64,000 nt of DNA from Desulforhopalus sp. IMCC35007 (GTDB lineage Bacteria; Desulfobacterota; Desulfobulbia; Desulfobulbales; Desulfocapsaceae), in assembly GCF_005116575.1 (NCBI RefSeq), contig NZ_SWCN01000003.1, forward strand, positions 308,497 to 372,496, read 5' to 3'. Position numbers and translations under genes: made by a program. Under the pieces are notes generated by a model. It was given only the letters and a program-made list of their open reading frames with translations, ran no database searches and was not told the origin of the DNA. Below, piece by piece: positions 42,384-52,244 of the stretch (position 1 is its first letter; each line of letters opens with the position of its first letter).

Positions 42384-42887
42384 CTACCTTGCATTTTGTT
42401 CATAGGAGGCAATACCCTCTTTAAAAGCGGTAAGAGCCTTTTTCGCATCACCACCTTGTTGATAGAGAAGTCCAAGCTCATAATAGGTTCGGGCTGGATC
42501 AGGATTCAGCTTTAAAGCCTCTTGCAGGATTGATTCGGCGGCTGCATACGCTCCGGTTCGTGCCAAAACGATGCCCTTGCCAGTTTTAGCAGTACTTGAC
42601 ATCGGCTGCAACTCCAGGGCCTTTTCAAAGGAAGCCATCGCCTGCTGCAAATCGCCATTGTCAAGAAGGAGATAACCTAGAACAATATGCGCCTTAGCAC
42701 GTGATGGGCTCTTTTTTATACACTGCCTGATGGCGGCTAGCGCCTCATCCACTTTTCCCGCATAGGCCAGTGCCGATGCGCCTTTTTCGCAGAGCAATTC
42801 CTTAGCATCCCCAGATTGAGCTGACAGCCAGCCTGCCCAAGGCACAAAAAAAATAAATATGAGTAGCAGGACCAGTATACGTTTCAT
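42384..42887 (-). CDS. Secreted TPR protein
   Basis: 167 residues. A signal peptide (ILVLLLIFIFFVPWAGWLSAQ) is followed by about three to four TPRs (AHIVLGYLLLDNGDLQQAMASF, TYYELGLLYQQGGDAKKALTAF). The ATG at 42887 overlaps the stop of the preceding cytochrome gene (ATGA), so synthesis of the two is coupled. A chaperone or assembly factor for the multihaem cytochromes is the likely role. Confidence 0.78.
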   Translation of the reverse strand: MKRILVLLLIFIFFVPWAGWLSAQSGDAKELLCEKGASALAYAGKVDEALAAIRQCIKKSPSRAKAHIVLGYLLLDNGDLQQAMASFEKALELQPMSSTAKTGKGIVLARTGAYAAAESILQEALKLNPDPARTYYELGLLYQQGGDAKKALTAFKEGIASYEQNAR

Positions 42888-44299
42888 CTGTTTTTCACCA
42901 TTTTTTTTTGGTCGTATTTGAATTCCTGGTGGCAGCCTGGCAGGCATCCACCGCCGGATTCGGTCTTGGTAAAGCCAATCGGCAGTTGATAAGCCCCAAA
43001 AGGCACAGAGTTTCGCACATGTTTGGGATTCATTGTGGCGTGGGCATCATGGCAGGCCCTGCAGGTTCTCCCTTTCGGTGTTTTATTGACATGGATGAAA
43101 TGGAGGTTTTGATCGCCGTTGCGAAACCCCGTCAATGTTGTGGTTTTGGGATCTTTAACCAGCGTATCATTGTGACACATGAAACAGAGTTCAAAGTTAT
43201 CTGGGTTGTATGAGGCATAAAACTTCTGAGGGAAATAGCCCCGCAATATCCGAAAATTTTTGGAACCATGGGTGTTATGACAGGCGGAGCAATCTTTATC
43301 TCTAATCGGTCCGTGATGGATAGTATTTTTAGTAAGCAGCGTTTTTATGTCAGCAACAGATTTCCCATCTGGGTCGCTGTACTCTCTATCATGGCAGGAG
43401 AGACAGAGGTCCATCGGTGCCTGGTCAAGCTGTTGCGAGAAAGAAGAGACGTGAGGATTATGACAGGCCATACAGCCTTTGTCGGTTTCAAGACCGCCAT
43501 GTTTCACCGTGACCCCTGAAATTTCTTCTTTTTTTTCAGTATGACAGGTAAAGCAAACCCCCTTGGTACTCTCTCCCGGCAGGCTAAATTGGAAATCACT
43601 GCCGTGAGGGCTGTGGCAGGTGACACAACCCTCTTCAAGCGCTGCGTGGATAAAGTCTTTGGCGGCAAACTCCTCCTGCTTATCGGAGTGGCAGGAATAA
43701 CAGACATCGTTGCCTTCGGCCATCAACATCTTCGGTGCATCCGAGGAATGAGGTGCATGACAAACGCTGCATCCTTCAGCGGCAACAGGCCCATGGACAA
43801 AATTACTGTTACCGATAGCTTTATCGTGGCATTCATAACAGAGATCTGAGTCCGCACCTTTAAGTTGAAACTGATGGGCGGACTGGTGGGGATCGTGACA
43901 ACCGGTACACTCGCCATCTGCCACCGGCTGATGCACAAAAGAGCCTATTTCTAATTTTTCATGGCATTCGTAACAGAGGGCTTCAACATCTTTTATGGCC
44001 TGAAACTGATGCTGGTCTTTTTGACTTTGCTTATGACAAAAGGCGCAGTCACCTGTTGCAACAGGGCCGTGGACATATTTATCCTTTCCCATGGACGGAT
44101 GGCAATTTGCACTCATGCATGATTGCCCGGCCTTCATTGCGACCTTGTCGGGTGCACTTTTGCCGGATATAGCATTTTTATCAGCAGTTTCTTTTGCGCA
44201 GGCCTCAAGGGTAAAGAAAAAACCAAGAGAAAGCAGTAGACACACCTTAAGCCCAGTTGACAATCGAGCTGTTTTTTTCTTTTTCTTTTTAATATCCAT
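42884..44299 (-). CDS. Multihaem cytochrome c, 13 CXXCH plus CX4CH and CX3CH
   Basis: 471 residues from ATG 44299, with GGAGGGGAG directly upstream. A basic start (KKKKKKTARLS) and hydrophobic signal (VCLLLSLGFFFTLEACA) precede 13 CXXCH motifs, a first CMSANCH (CX4CH) and a last CLPGCH (CX3CH). Repeats of 'VHGPVATGDCAFCHKxH' / 'LCYECHDK' form doubled CXXCH modules. The LEAC leader could be a lipobox, so it may be membrane anchored. It probably acts as a periplasmic or outer-membrane electron wire. Confidence 0.88.
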   Translation of the reverse strand: MDIKKKKKKTARLSTGLKVCLLLSLGFFFTLEACAKETADKNAISGKSAPDKVAMKAGQSCMSANCHPSMGKDKYVHGPVATGDCAFCHKQSQKDQHQFQAIKDVEALCYECHEKLEIGSFVHQPVADGECTGCHDPHQSAHQFQLKGADSDLCYECHDKAIGNSNFVHGPVAAEGCSVCHAPHSSDAPKMLMAEGNDVCYSCHSDKQEEFAAKDFIHAALEEGCVTCHSPHGSDFQFSLPGESTKGVCFTCHTEKKEEISGVTVKHGGLETDKGCMACHNPHVSSFSQQLDQAPMDLCLSCHDREYSDPDGKSVADIKTLLTKNTIHHGPIRDKDCSACHNTHGSKNFRILRGYFPQKFYASYNPDNFELCFMCHNDTLVKDPKTTTLTGFRNGDQNLHFIHVNKTPKGRTCRACHDAHATMNPKHVRNSVPFGAYQLPIGFTKTESGGGCLPGCHQEFKYDQKKMVKNR

Positions 44300-44384
44300 C
44301 TCCCCTCCTTCCTGCTGTTTTGAGTTGGGTAGCCCGATTGATGGCACGCCCTTTAACCCTCCATTGAGATTTACAGAGAATGCA

Positions 44385-46133
44385 CTAATTCCCTCCTATA
44401 CCAAACCCGTTAGCACTATGATCTTTATCATGACAGAGCAGTGCACAACTACTCATTCCTCGGCCTTCATCCGTATAATAAAGCTCACCTGCGCTGTTGG
44501 GTAAGACGACGGTCACATCAAAATTGATTAAATTGTTGTGACTTAAGAGGTCTCCCTGGATTGCACTGATACCATGGGGATCATGACAGACCGCACAGGG
44601 TGTGTTTTCCATCTGGACATGTTTTTTATGTAAAGAAAAATTACTCCTTCCCGAAAGGATAACATCTCGGTCATGACATTTATAACAGAGGGCATATGCA
44701 CCGGAACTTTCACTGGTCATGTCGCTTGTCTCATACCTTTCCACGAGAAGATGCTCGTGGAAAGAGCCATGGGGCCCCTGGGGCCCAGTGGGGTTGTCAG
44801 ACCCATGGCAATCTGTGCAGTAGATTATGCTGCTGCCGGTATAAGGCGCAAGCAGGCTCGGCACAGGGGAGCCTCCCCCTGCTGCAGTTACAGGATGAGA
44901 CGAAGGATTGCCGCTGCTAAATTCGAGCCTTGTATTCAATTGATCGAGCTGACGAGTGATAGATGGCACAGTGAGCACATTGTTGTCAGCATGACACTTG
45001 AAACAGATTTCATAGAGATTTTGGGCCTCTTCAATTTGCTGCCCCCCAAGGTCGATACCCAAAACCCCTCTGTTTTTTGGGAAAACCGACGGGGCAGTGG
45101 AAGAACCATTTGCCACTTGGTGGGGATTGTGACAATCTTCACACTCAACATGGTTCGCCACCCCTCCAAGGGTGAAACTCTCGGCAGCATCATGTACACC
45201 TCTGTACAGGTGAACCGGATGAAGATAGGGCTTGGTCAACTCTTCCTCAAGGTTTGACCCGGCCACATTGCCGTTATGGCAGACAAGACAATTATCTTCT
45301 TCATACTCCCGCTGCAATAGCCGCTGATGATTGCCTGCGCTATGGGGCCGGTGACAGTTTTCGCAGCCGTTCTCAGCGACGGTGGCATAGTCGCTGCCTT
45401 CCCAGGGATCTACCCCTAAACTATTCCAACGGGCAGGAGAAAGGGCATGGCTGCTGTTTGCCCAGCCACCTTTGTTATGGCAACTGGTGCAGAGCTGGGA
45501 ATATTGATTGGAAATCACAAGAAAATTGCCCCAGCTGTCATCATGGGGATCATGGCATGCCGTGCACTGCAGCTGTCCACTCCCGTCGAGTTGAATCTCT
45601 TTTGGCAATGCTGAACCACTCACAAGTTCGATGTTACCCTGGTTGATACTAGCGGCATAGTCAAAGGAGACCGGGTGATCATCGGACAAATCAGTTCCAA
45701 GATAAGATGTCCTATTCGGTGGGAGAAATCGGATACCACCAATGAAGGCTATCTCTTCGGGTTGAGAAAGAACCGCTCCCAGGGCGATGGTCCCATCGTG
45801 GCAGCTCAGGCAGAGTTTTGAGGCACCGGTGGGTTGGCCGACTTGGGCAAACATGGTGGAACTTGTATAGGGGATATAGTTTGTCGTCCGGTCCGAACGA
45901 TTCCACAAAAAGGGGGTGTCACGTCTGGCATTATGGGGTGTGTGGCAGAAGATGCACACCCTGCTCTCCGTGGCAGCTTTTACCCCTCCGATCCCGCTGG
46001 TCGACAGATTATGTTTACTGGTAAGGATGGAGGCCGCATCGGCAGTAGCGCTTGAGTCAAAGAGGAGTACACCATGGACAAGCATCCCAAGAAGAAGTGC
46101 TGCGGTCAAGACAAAATTGTGTGTTCTGTTCAT
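44385..46133 (-). CDS. Multihaem cytochrome c, 11 CXXCH plus CX3CH
   Basis: 582 residues. A signal peptide (FVLTAALLLGMLVHGVLLF) precedes 11 CXXCH motifs (CIFCH, CLSCH, CTACH, CTSCH, CENCH, CLVCH, CEDCH, CFKCH, CTDCH, CYKCH, CAVCH) and a final CALLCH (CX3CH). The N-terminal part (TPHNARRDTPFLWNRS ... SKLCLSCHDGTIALGA ... DLSDDHPVSFDY) has the same order as the tetrahaem protein at 51238-51876, so the two are paralogous over their first ~200 residues. Long non-haem stretches suggest an extracellular or surface protein. The start overlaps the NHL gene stop (ATGA). Confidence 0.88.
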   Translation of the reverse strand: MNRTHNFVLTAALLLGMLVHGVLLFDSSATADAASILTSKHNLSTSGIGGVKAATESRVCIFCHTPHNARRDTPFLWNRSDRTTNYIPYTSSTMFAQVGQPTGASKLCLSCHDGTIALGAVLSQPEEIAFIGGIRFLPPNRTSYLGTDLSDDHPVSFDYAASINQGNIELVSGSALPKEIQLDGSGQLQCTACHDPHDDSWGNFLVISNQYSQLCTSCHNKGGWANSSHALSPARWNSLGVDPWEGSDYATVAENGCENCHRPHSAGNHQRLLQREYEEDNCLVCHNGNVAGSNLEEELTKPYLHPVHLYRGVHDAAESFTLGGVANHVECEDCHNPHQVANGSSTAPSVFPKNRGVLGIDLGGQQIEEAQNLYEICFKCHADNNVLTVPSITRQLDQLNTRLEFSSGNPSSHPVTAAGGGSPVPSLLAPYTGSSIIYCTDCHGSDNPTGPQGPHGSFHEHLLVERYETSDMTSESSGAYALCYKCHDRDVILSGRSNFSLHKKHVQMENTPCAVCHDPHGISAIQGDLLSHNNLINFDVTVVLPNSAGELYYTDEGRGMSSCALLCHDKDHSANGFGIGGN

Positions 46134-47200
46134 GGCAACGAATCATCCTGTTTAAGATACTGGAAGATCTGGATACGTTTATTGTAAGAATCGGCCACAT
46201 AGATTTTGTCATCTCTATCTATAGAGATACCAGCCGGAAGCCAAAACTGCCCATACCTCTGCCCTGTGGAACCAAAAGCCATCAGCAGGCGGCCCCTCTT
46301 ATCAAAGATTTGAATATTATCAAAGAGGGCGTCCACCACATAGATATTGCCATCGCTATCGCTGGCAAGACCCCGGGGCCGGGCAAAATGTCCGGGGCTG
46401 TCCCCAACGCTGCCAAATGTCCCCTGAAAGAGACCTGAGGCTGAAAATATTTGAATTCTAAAATTAAGTGCATCAGTGATGAGTATTGTTCCGTCCCTGG
46501 TTACCGAAACATTGGTTGGGTGATTAAACATCCCTTGCTGCACACCTGCTTCGCCGAACCGTCTCTTCAGTTGGTGGGTTTTAAGATCAAAGCAAAAAAC
46601 AGAAAACTGCTTGGTGTCGACCACAAGCAGTTCCTCTGTTATCCTGTTGATGGCAAGGCCTGTGGGACGTTGAAGCAACCCCTCACCGATTGTAAGAGGT
46701 GCTTTGTCATCTGGAGTGTCGTAGACCTTGACAATACCGTCTTTTGAGTCAGCCACATAGATCTTGCCACTATTTTCATCAACTGCAATATCAATGGGTG
46801 AACTCAGGGCCACATCACCCTCGGGGAAAACCTGAAATTTCCCGGCGACCACATCAAAGAGATGTATTTTTCGACTAAAGGTATCAACAACATAGATCCT
46901 GCCGGCAGCATCAACAGTGAGGCCAAATGGCGCAACCAGGCGAACGTCATTTTTACCAATAAGATAGCCCCAGAACCGCTGGAACAGGTTGGGACCAAGG
47001 TTGATATCTTCAGGCCTTTCGATACTGCCAAGATAGAGAATCCTCGGTATCTCCTCTCCGCTGGGCCAGACCAACTCAACCGGAGGTGGAGGAAGCTGCC
47101 GGACCGAGGGGGTGCAACCGGTACAGCAAAATAAGCCAAAGCCAATCAAGAAGATCAGGAACGGTAGGCTGCTTTTCAGGGAAAAATATTTTTTAATCAT
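46130..47200 (-). CDS. NHL-repeat lipoprotein (six-bladed beta-propeller)
   Basis: 356 residues from ATG 47200 (GGTGG upstream; the longer frame to 47293 overlaps the barrel gene). Lipobox FCCTGC. About six NHL blades: APFGLTVDAAGRIYVVDTFSRKIHLF, SPIDIAVDENSGKIYVADS, RPTGLAINRITEELLVVDT, HPTNVSVTRDGTILITDALN, RPRGLASDSDGNIYVVDALFDN and LPAGISIDRDDKIYVADSYNK. Such propellers are recurrent partners of multihaem cytochromes. It is probably an outer-membrane lipoprotein scaffold of the conduit. Confidence 0.85.
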   Translation of the reverse strand: MIKKYFSLKSSLPFLIFLIGFGLFCCTGCTPSVRQLPPPPVELVWPSGEEIPRILYLGSIERPEDINLGPNLFQRFWGYLIGKNDVRLVAPFGLTVDAAGRIYVVDTFSRKIHLFDVVAGKFQVFPEGDVALSSPIDIAVDENSGKIYVADSKDGIVKVYDTPDDKAPLTIGEGLLQRPTGLAINRITEELLVVDTKQFSVFCFDLKTHQLKRRFGEAGVQQGMFNHPTNVSVTRDGTILITDALNFRIQIFSASGLFQGTFGSVGDSPGHFARPRGLASDSDGNIYVVDALFDNIQIFDKRGRLLMAFGSTGQRYGQFWLPAGISIDRDDKIYVADSYNKRIQIFQYLKQDDSLP

Positions 47201-47234
47201 TGTACCACCGTCACAAACAAAAGAGTGGCTATAA

Positions 47235-49259
47235 TCACCATAAAATACGGATAAGGTCAAAGCGAACCAACTGTTCGACTCGCTGAAAATCATTCAGCCT
47301 ATTGTCTTGATCCGTTACTTGATAGGACAAATGCATCGTCCAGATTCGGTACCGAAACTCAAGATCGGCTTTAATACCGCTGTTGATCGTTTCTTCTCTG
47401 TCTCCGTTGGTAGCATCGTAATAACCTTCAAAACGTAGCTTACATCGTTTAGTCAGCATCCAGTCAAGCGCCGTTATACCACCATAAAAGTCCCTCACCT
47501 CGTCACGGTTGGAGTAATCGGTCTGGCCCAGATACCCCCTCAGACTAAAATAGAACCGCCAATGGGGTCTAAATCGTAAGGTCTCCTCTACTTCCCAGCG
47601 AGTATAACTTAAATCTGATTGACGGTCAGAATCCTCATAACTCAGGCTACTGTCCGACCAACCGATATCATAGTGTACCCGGGCTCGATGGAGGGTGTCA
47701 TCAACGAGTCCTTGAGATGTCTGCCCCGAAGAAACATCCTGGCTGGATCGTACATAATCGTAGGAAAGCCACCATGTTTTCCAGAGATCAAAATTAATGC
47801 CGTAGTGCTGAGTGAGGACGGTATCGTCATATTCCCCATCCTGAAAATAGCGGTAACTGATCGCAACGGTCTCACCGTCTCTTATCGACCCAAAGGGGAG
47901 CAGACGAATTCGTATAAAATCACTTATTTCCTCAACCGCGTAGTCGATATTTTCCAGGTAGACGATGGTACCCAAACGATCGGTGACAATAATGGAATTA
48001 ATATCGGCATTATAGTTTTCGAGGAAGCTTTCCTCTCCTGTACCAAGAGTCTGCAATTCATTGGTTACCTGAACGACAGCGTCGGTAAAGCCGCCACGAT
48101 CGGTGTAGACATAATTCCAACCACTGTTAAGGTTGAAGGTACTCCAGGACAGGGGACGACGGTAGGCAAAGTCGAGAAAAGCTTCGTAAGAATTTTCCCT
48201 GCCGTCAGCATACCTGTCTTGAGAGGCCCTTCCGCCAACATCGGTAGTCAGATTTTCATAGAGTAAATGCGTCAGTCGCCCCTCAAGCAAGCTCTGATCG
48301 GAATTGAAACCGCTCGTCTCCTGCCGATCATGGCTGACAATATAGTTTGACTGCAGATTTTTCCGATGCCACCAATTCAGGTGTTCTTTTAAACGGATAT
48401 TTTCAGTATCGAAATCATCGCTGTCCTGATTTCGGTAATTGACAAGCGAACGCAAGGTGGCTTTGTTATCCCTGTTAAGACGGTAGGTATTTAATAAACT
48501 GGTATTTAATGATTGTATCTGCCTCATCAATCCCTCAGTAGTTCTCTCGTCGTCCCTGTAGGTACCATTCAGGGTGGTATTGCTTCTCTTGCCTTGATTC
48601 CTTGCGGCCAGAGTAAAGTTGTCATAGCTGTTTTGCGAGGTGTAAAAACCCGTCTGATCGGTTTCAATATGCGAGTAGCCAATTGTGGTGGGTAGGAAAT
48701 CATTTTTTAACGAAAGAGTAGCACCATAGGTATCAACAGTGGATTCAGAGTTGCCTGCAAATGGAGCCCAGATAGGTATTTCCCGCTTGCTAGAAAAAAT
48801 GTTCATAGTATAGGGTTTTTGCTCCAAAAAAGTTGCCCAAAGACTATAATCCGGAGAAAAGGTATTGATATCTGCACTCTCTCCCGAACTGCTTTCCTCG
48901 CTCCCCTGGCTCCATTCCGGTTCAAACATCAGGGAAAATTGCATAAGCGCCGGATGATACAGCCAGCCTTCTGTTTTAAATCTTAGCTGCTCTTTATACC
49001 TGTAATAACTATCATCAGCCGTGGTACCGCTGCTCGTTCGTGACTCATTATTAAATTCATAGGTCAGCTTTGCTCCAACCGCTGGTCGTTCTAAGAAAAA
49101 AAATCTCTCAACCGGGTCTCCACCTTCTTCCAATGGCTGGACAAGCCAATTCATCGGAGATGCCCCATTTTCCTCTGCCTGGACTATGGGTGGACATAAA
49201 AAAAAGAACAGCAGGAGTCCAAGGGCTTGCCTAATGATAATTTCACCTAAAGTATTCAA
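47235..49259 (-). CDS. Predicted outer-membrane beta-barrel, porin part of the cytochrome conduit
   Basis: 674 residues. A signal peptide (ALGLLLFFFLCPPIVQAEEN) is followed by a long run of alternating polar/aromatic strands, for example FYFSLRGYLGQTDYSNRD, WWLSYDYVRSSQDVSS and MHLSYQVTDQDNRL, with a C-terminal residue Trp (FDLIRILW) as in outer-membrane proteins. There are no Cys-haem motifs. Flanking genes encode lipoprotein cytochromes and NHL proteins, so it is the candidate barrel through which a cytochrome passes, comparable in role to MtrB or Geobacter OmbB/ExtB. I do not see clear sequence identity with those. Confidence 0.8.
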   Translation of the reverse strand: MNTLGEIIIRQALGLLLFFFLCPPIVQAEENGASPMNWLVQPLEEGGDPVERFFFLERPAVGAKLTYEFNNESRTSSGTTADDSYYRYKEQLRFKTEGWLYHPALMQFSLMFEPEWSQGSEESSSGESADINTFSPDYSLWATFLEQKPYTMNIFSSKREIPIWAPFAGNSESTVDTYGATLSLKNDFLPTTIGYSHIETDQTGFYTSQNSYDNFTLAARNQGKRSNTTLNGTYRDDERTTEGLMRQIQSLNTSLLNTYRLNRDNKATLRSLVNYRNQDSDDFDTENIRLKEHLNWWHRKNLQSNYIVSHDRQETSGFNSDQSLLEGRLTHLLYENLTTDVGGRASQDRYADGRENSYEAFLDFAYRRPLSWSTFNLNSGWNYVYTDRGGFTDAVVQVTNELQTLGTGEESFLENYNADINSIIVTDRLGTIVYLENIDYAVEEISDFIRIRLLPFGSIRDGETVAISYRYFQDGEYDDTVLTQHYGINFDLWKTWWLSYDYVRSSQDVSSGQTSQGLVDDTLHRARVHYDIGWSDSSLSYEDSDRQSDLSYTRWEVEETLRFRPHWRFYFSLRGYLGQTDYSNRDEVRDFYGGITALDWMLTKRCKLRFEGYYDATNGDREETINSGIKADLEFRYRIWTMHLSYQVTDQDNRLNDFQRVEQLVRFDLIRILW

Positions 49260-49267
49260 TACAAAAG

Positions 49268-49966
49268 TTACTCCCTGCTCAGTTCCGGGTGCCCGGGAAC
49301 TGCAGCCACCACTATTTTCAGCTCCTTGTATTCCTTGGTTAGAAGATTTTTATTGATACCCATATGTGGGTTATGACAGGAAAGACATTCTTGTCCTGTT
49401 TGATGACTGGGGGTCATCATAAATTTTCCCTGTTCATGGCAAGGTGAAACACAGAGTGCGCCCGATGGCAGCCTCAAGGTTTTGGGGTTATTGCTCTGAT
49501 GCGGGTCGTGACAGACAAGGCAGTCGCCCTTTGCCGTGGTATTGTGCAACCACAGGTTTTCACTCAGGGCCCGCTGGGGAGTTTTATCAGAATGACATTG
49601 GGTGCAAATCTTGTTTTTAGCAAGGATCAAATCAGCGGGTCTCCCGCCTCCTTGTTTGAAAACTGCTGATCTTTTACCAACACCTGGGACACTGAAAGTG
49701 CCAGTAGTTCGGTGGCATGGATCGCAGACCCCTGCATGCCAGACGGGGTGGGAAAACAGTTTGTCAGTTGAATCACTCACTGTCGCTCTGATCGTTGCAG
49801 GTGGGAGTGGCTGGTCGCTTGTCGTTTGGCTCGAATCTGTTTCCGCAAGTGGAGGAACACCGGTGAAAAAGAAGGTCAGCATCCGGTGTCTGGCCTGCGG
49901 CTCGCAGGCCGAAAGCGTCGCAGTCAATAAAAGAAACATCACTATGTGGGCAGTTGCCTTGGCCAT
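49268..49966 (-). CDS. Pentahaem lipoprotein cytochrome c
   Basis: 232 residues. Lipobox TLSAC (about residue 21), then a Pro/Ser/Thr-rich linker, then CDPCH, CTQCH, CLVCH, CVSPCH (CX3CH) and CLSCH. NNPKTLRLP and GINKNLLTKEYKELK segments separate them. As a lipoprotein encoded immediately before the barrel gene (8 bases), it is the natural candidate for the cytochrome held by the barrel. Position and lipid anchor are the main arguments. Confidence 0.85.
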   Translation of the reverse strand: MAKATAHIVMFLLLTATLSACEPQARHRMLTFFFTGVPPLAETDSSQTTSDQPLPPATIRATVSDSTDKLFSHPVWHAGVCDPCHRTTGTFSVPGVGKRSAVFKQGGGRPADLILAKNKICTQCHSDKTPQRALSENLWLHNTTAKGDCLVCHDPHQSNNPKTLRLPSGALCVSPCHEQGKFMMTPSHQTGQECLSCHNPHMGINKNLLTKEYKELKIVVAAVPGHPELSRE

Positions 49967-50018
49967 CGTATAGTGTCTTGTTAATCATTTTGAACACAAT
50001 CATATTTCTGAACTGCTC

Positions 50019-51122
50019 TCAATCACCGAGCCAGTCCCCATAGCCATAAACGTTGAGCTTGTTAGGTCCACTCATATTGCAGACATAGAGGAGATATTTC
50101 ACCTTGAATTCTTTATCGGCATAGGAAGTAAAAAACTCAACATTGTCATAATCAATATGTACCCCCGCAGGGAGATACATATTACCGGGACCAATACCCG
50201 GACCGCCGAAAAAGAGGAGCAATCGGCCTTCATCGTTAAAAATCTGCACATGTTCAAAGGCGGCATCTGCTATATAGAGATGCCCTTCCCGGTCAATGTC
50301 TAGGCCCTTGGGTCTGGCCATGGCACCATGTTGATCTCCATGAAAACCGATTGTTTGAATAAATTTTCCTTCACTATCAAATTGCTGAATCCTAAAATTA
50401 AAGGTGTCATTAACAAAAAGATTACCCTGGACATCGACCGTGATATAAGTAGGCCTATAAAGTTGCCCTTCACCCGCGCCGATCATGCCTATATACTTAA
50501 CCGGTGTACCGCTGTTTTTATCGAACACAATAACCTGATGCCTTCCCATGTCGCAGACATAAACTCTTTCTCCATGGACTGCGACATCAACAGGTTTTTC
50601 AAGGAGTTTTTCATTACCATAGGCCCGTAAAAACTCATTGCCACTACCATAAACGACCACCTGCTTTCGTCCCATATCTGCAATATATTTAACATCATCC
50701 CCGGTAACCCAAATCCCTGAAGGTGCACGAAAAGCGCCACGTCTGCTGTCGTGCAACCCGGAAAAGTTCTGATTGATCAAATCGACGATGAGTATTTTAT
50801 CGTGCTCCCGGTCAACAAGATAAATTTTTCCTGGAGAAGAACCGACGTCATAAGGTCGCCCTATGACATCGGCTGCGAGATTTGGTCCAAGTAAAAACTG
50901 CTGAAAAGCACTGCTTTTGCTCTCGAGATTTCTTTCCGAAGAAATGGTGGTGAGAAACTGCAACCTCGGCCGCTCTGGCGGTTCAGGATAAAAAACGATT
51001 TCCCTTGCCACCTGTTTGTCACCAGCACAACCTCCAATGAGGAGAAGACAAAAAAAGGACAGCAGCAAAAATAGAATCCTCCGTCCTTTAGAAAGATAAT
51101 AAAAGTGCACAATCCTGGACAT
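50019..51122 (-). CDS. NHL-repeat lipoprotein
   Basis: 367 residues. Lipobox LIGGC (about residue 32), then six NHL-like blades: RPYDVGSSPGKIYLVDREHDK, APSGIWVTGDDVKYIADMGRK, KPVDVAVHGERVYVCDMGRHQ, RPTYITVDVQGNLFVNDTFNF, RPKGLDIDREGHLYIADAAFEH and LPAGVHIDYDNVEFFTSYADK. It is related to the proteins at 46130 and 56147, and begins with YPEPPERPRLQFLTTIS, a start found in NHL proteins next to cytochromes. Scaffold role inferred. Confidence 0.83.
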   Translation of the reverse strand: MSRIVHFYYLSKGRRILFLLLSFFCLLLIGGCAGDKQVAREIVFYPEPPERPRLQFLTTISSERNLESKSSAFQQFLLGPNLAADVIGRPYDVGSSPGKIYLVDREHDKILIVDLINQNFSGLHDSRRGAFRAPSGIWVTGDDVKYIADMGRKQVVVYGSGNEFLRAYGNEKLLEKPVDVAVHGERVYVCDMGRHQVIVFDKNSGTPVKYIGMIGAGEGQLYRPTYITVDVQGNLFVNDTFNFRIQQFDSEGKFIQTIGFHGDQHGAMARPKGLDIDREGHLYIADAAFEHVQIFNDEGRLLLFFGGPGIGPGNMYLPAGVHIDYDNVEFFTSYADKEFKVKYLLYVCNMSGPNKLNVYGYGDWLGD

Positions 51123-51237
51123 TTTTTTAAGAAATACCTTAAAGTGACCGCATTATAAGAGAGAGTGAGGACAACCAGATACAATACTCCCGTCTCCCCC
51201 ACTCCATTCAGACCTCAGCGCAGCTGGTCCAGAACAC

Positions 51238-51876
51238 TTACTTGTCGTGACAGGTAAGACAGAGCGCTGAACCGCTGTTGTCTACTTTGAGCAGACGAAA
51301 ATTGTCATATTTATTATGGACATCATGGCATGACGCGCACTCCATCCTGCCGGCAAAGAGCATGTCAGCATCAATTGAACCAGTGCTGCCCGTCACACCC
51401 GAGGGGGTCGTTATCGGGTCGAAAAGCCCCCCATCCTCGGTGACAAGGGCGGTGTCATAGGTAAAGGAGACAGGATGGTCGTTGCTCAGGTCAGTCCCGA
51501 CATTTCTACCTTCTCCGATAAAACGACTCCCTTCACCAGCTGTATCACCGCTACCGCCAAAGGCGTCAATGGCAATGGTCCCATCATGGCAGGAAAGACA
51601 GAGCTTCGATACACCTCCGGGTTGGGTGATATCGTCGGCGGTAAAAGTGGGACTGGCATACAACTCGTATACGGCATCTGAAACCGTATGGTTCCACAAA
51701 GGGGCGTCATCTACATCGCTATTGTTATGTGGAGCATGACAGGGCAGACAGATTTGCCCCCTACTCCAGGCTGCATGACTAAAATCATGAGCCGAACCTG
51801 AAATTGCGCCGGAAGCTATTGAACAGATGCCAAACCCGCCCATCAATACAAATAAAGCGATTATTATCTTCTTCAT
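51238..51876 (-). CDS. Tetrahaem cytochrome c, first gene of the second operon
   Basis: 212 residues. A signal peptide (IIIALFVLMGGFGICSIASGA) precedes four CXXCH motifs: CLPCH, CLSCH, CASCH and CLTCH at the very C-terminus (CLTCHDK). 'APHNNSDVDDAPLWNHT', 'LCLSCHDGTIAIDA' and 'DLSNDHPVSFTYD' follow the pattern of the first part of the protein at 44385-46133. A strong ribosome site (GGGGGAG) precedes the ATG. A conserved leader RNA element lies 127 bases upstream. Confidence 0.87.
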   Translation of the reverse strand: MKKIIIALFVLMGGFGICSIASGAISGSAHDFSHAAWSRGQICLPCHAPHNNSDVDDAPLWNHTVSDAVYELYASPTFTADDITQPGGVSKLCLSCHDGTIAIDAFGGSGDTAGEGSRFIGEGRNVGTDLSNDHPVSFTYDTALVTEDGGLFDPITTPSGVTGSTGSIDADMLFAGRMECASCHDVHNKYDNFRLLKVDNSGSALCLTCHDK

Positions 51877-52003
51877 TTGACTCCCCCTTTTTTACCGGAG
51901 AACCTTGCTCTTTTTTTTGCAGTGGAAACAACAATGTGTTCCTTTTCTGCAAACATCGAAACATACACGGTTTTCTTATAGGATAAACACTTTACTCAAG
52001 AAT

Positions 52004-52044
52004 AAAAAAGAGGGATTTCCCTTTTTTTAGGGTTCCAACTCCCT
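52004..52044 (-). ncRNA. Conserved terminator-like leader element, copy 1
   Basis: On the minus strand AGGGAGTTGGAACCCTAAAA...AGGGAAATCCCTCTTTTTT: outer stem AGGGA/TCCCT, 5' internal loop GTTGGAA, inner stem CCCT/AGGG with A-rich loop, 3' internal loop AAA, then T6. It ends 127 bases before the start of the tetrahaem gene. The sequence TTGG-xx-CCC...AGGGAAATCCCTCTTTTTT recurs at 60101-60143. Its position in a 5' leader suggests attenuation or a ligand-controlled terminator. Confidence 0.6.
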
Positions 52045-52102
52045 GTAAAATATCTGTAAACATTCATTGGCAAGCCACCCGAAGTCTACGCATACCTGAG
52101 CG

Positions 52103-52116
52103 CGGTCAGTTGACCG
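52103..52116. promoter_or_regulatory. 14-bp palindrome upstream of the second cytochrome operon
   Basis: CGGTCAGTTGACCG, a perfect dyad about 60 bases upstream of the leader element, in the 370-base gap between the two cytochrome operons. It is a candidate activator or repressor site. The response-regulator pair at 60.9-63.5 kb is one possible owner. Confidence 0.45.
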
Positions 52117-52244
52117 TGCATGAACATATCTATGTTTGCTGAGTCATCGACACTATAAATGTAACCATATCAGCAGTTATCCTTCGGATAAGCCTCGGGT
52201 CCGTCTCACAGAAGTATGAAGGCTACTGCATGTCCTTCTGACGC

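Noticed and set aside
44091..46438. Many long plus-strand frames opposite the cytochrome genes
   Set aside because: They are shadows caused by the skewed composition of Cys/His-rich genes, without ribosome sites or domains.
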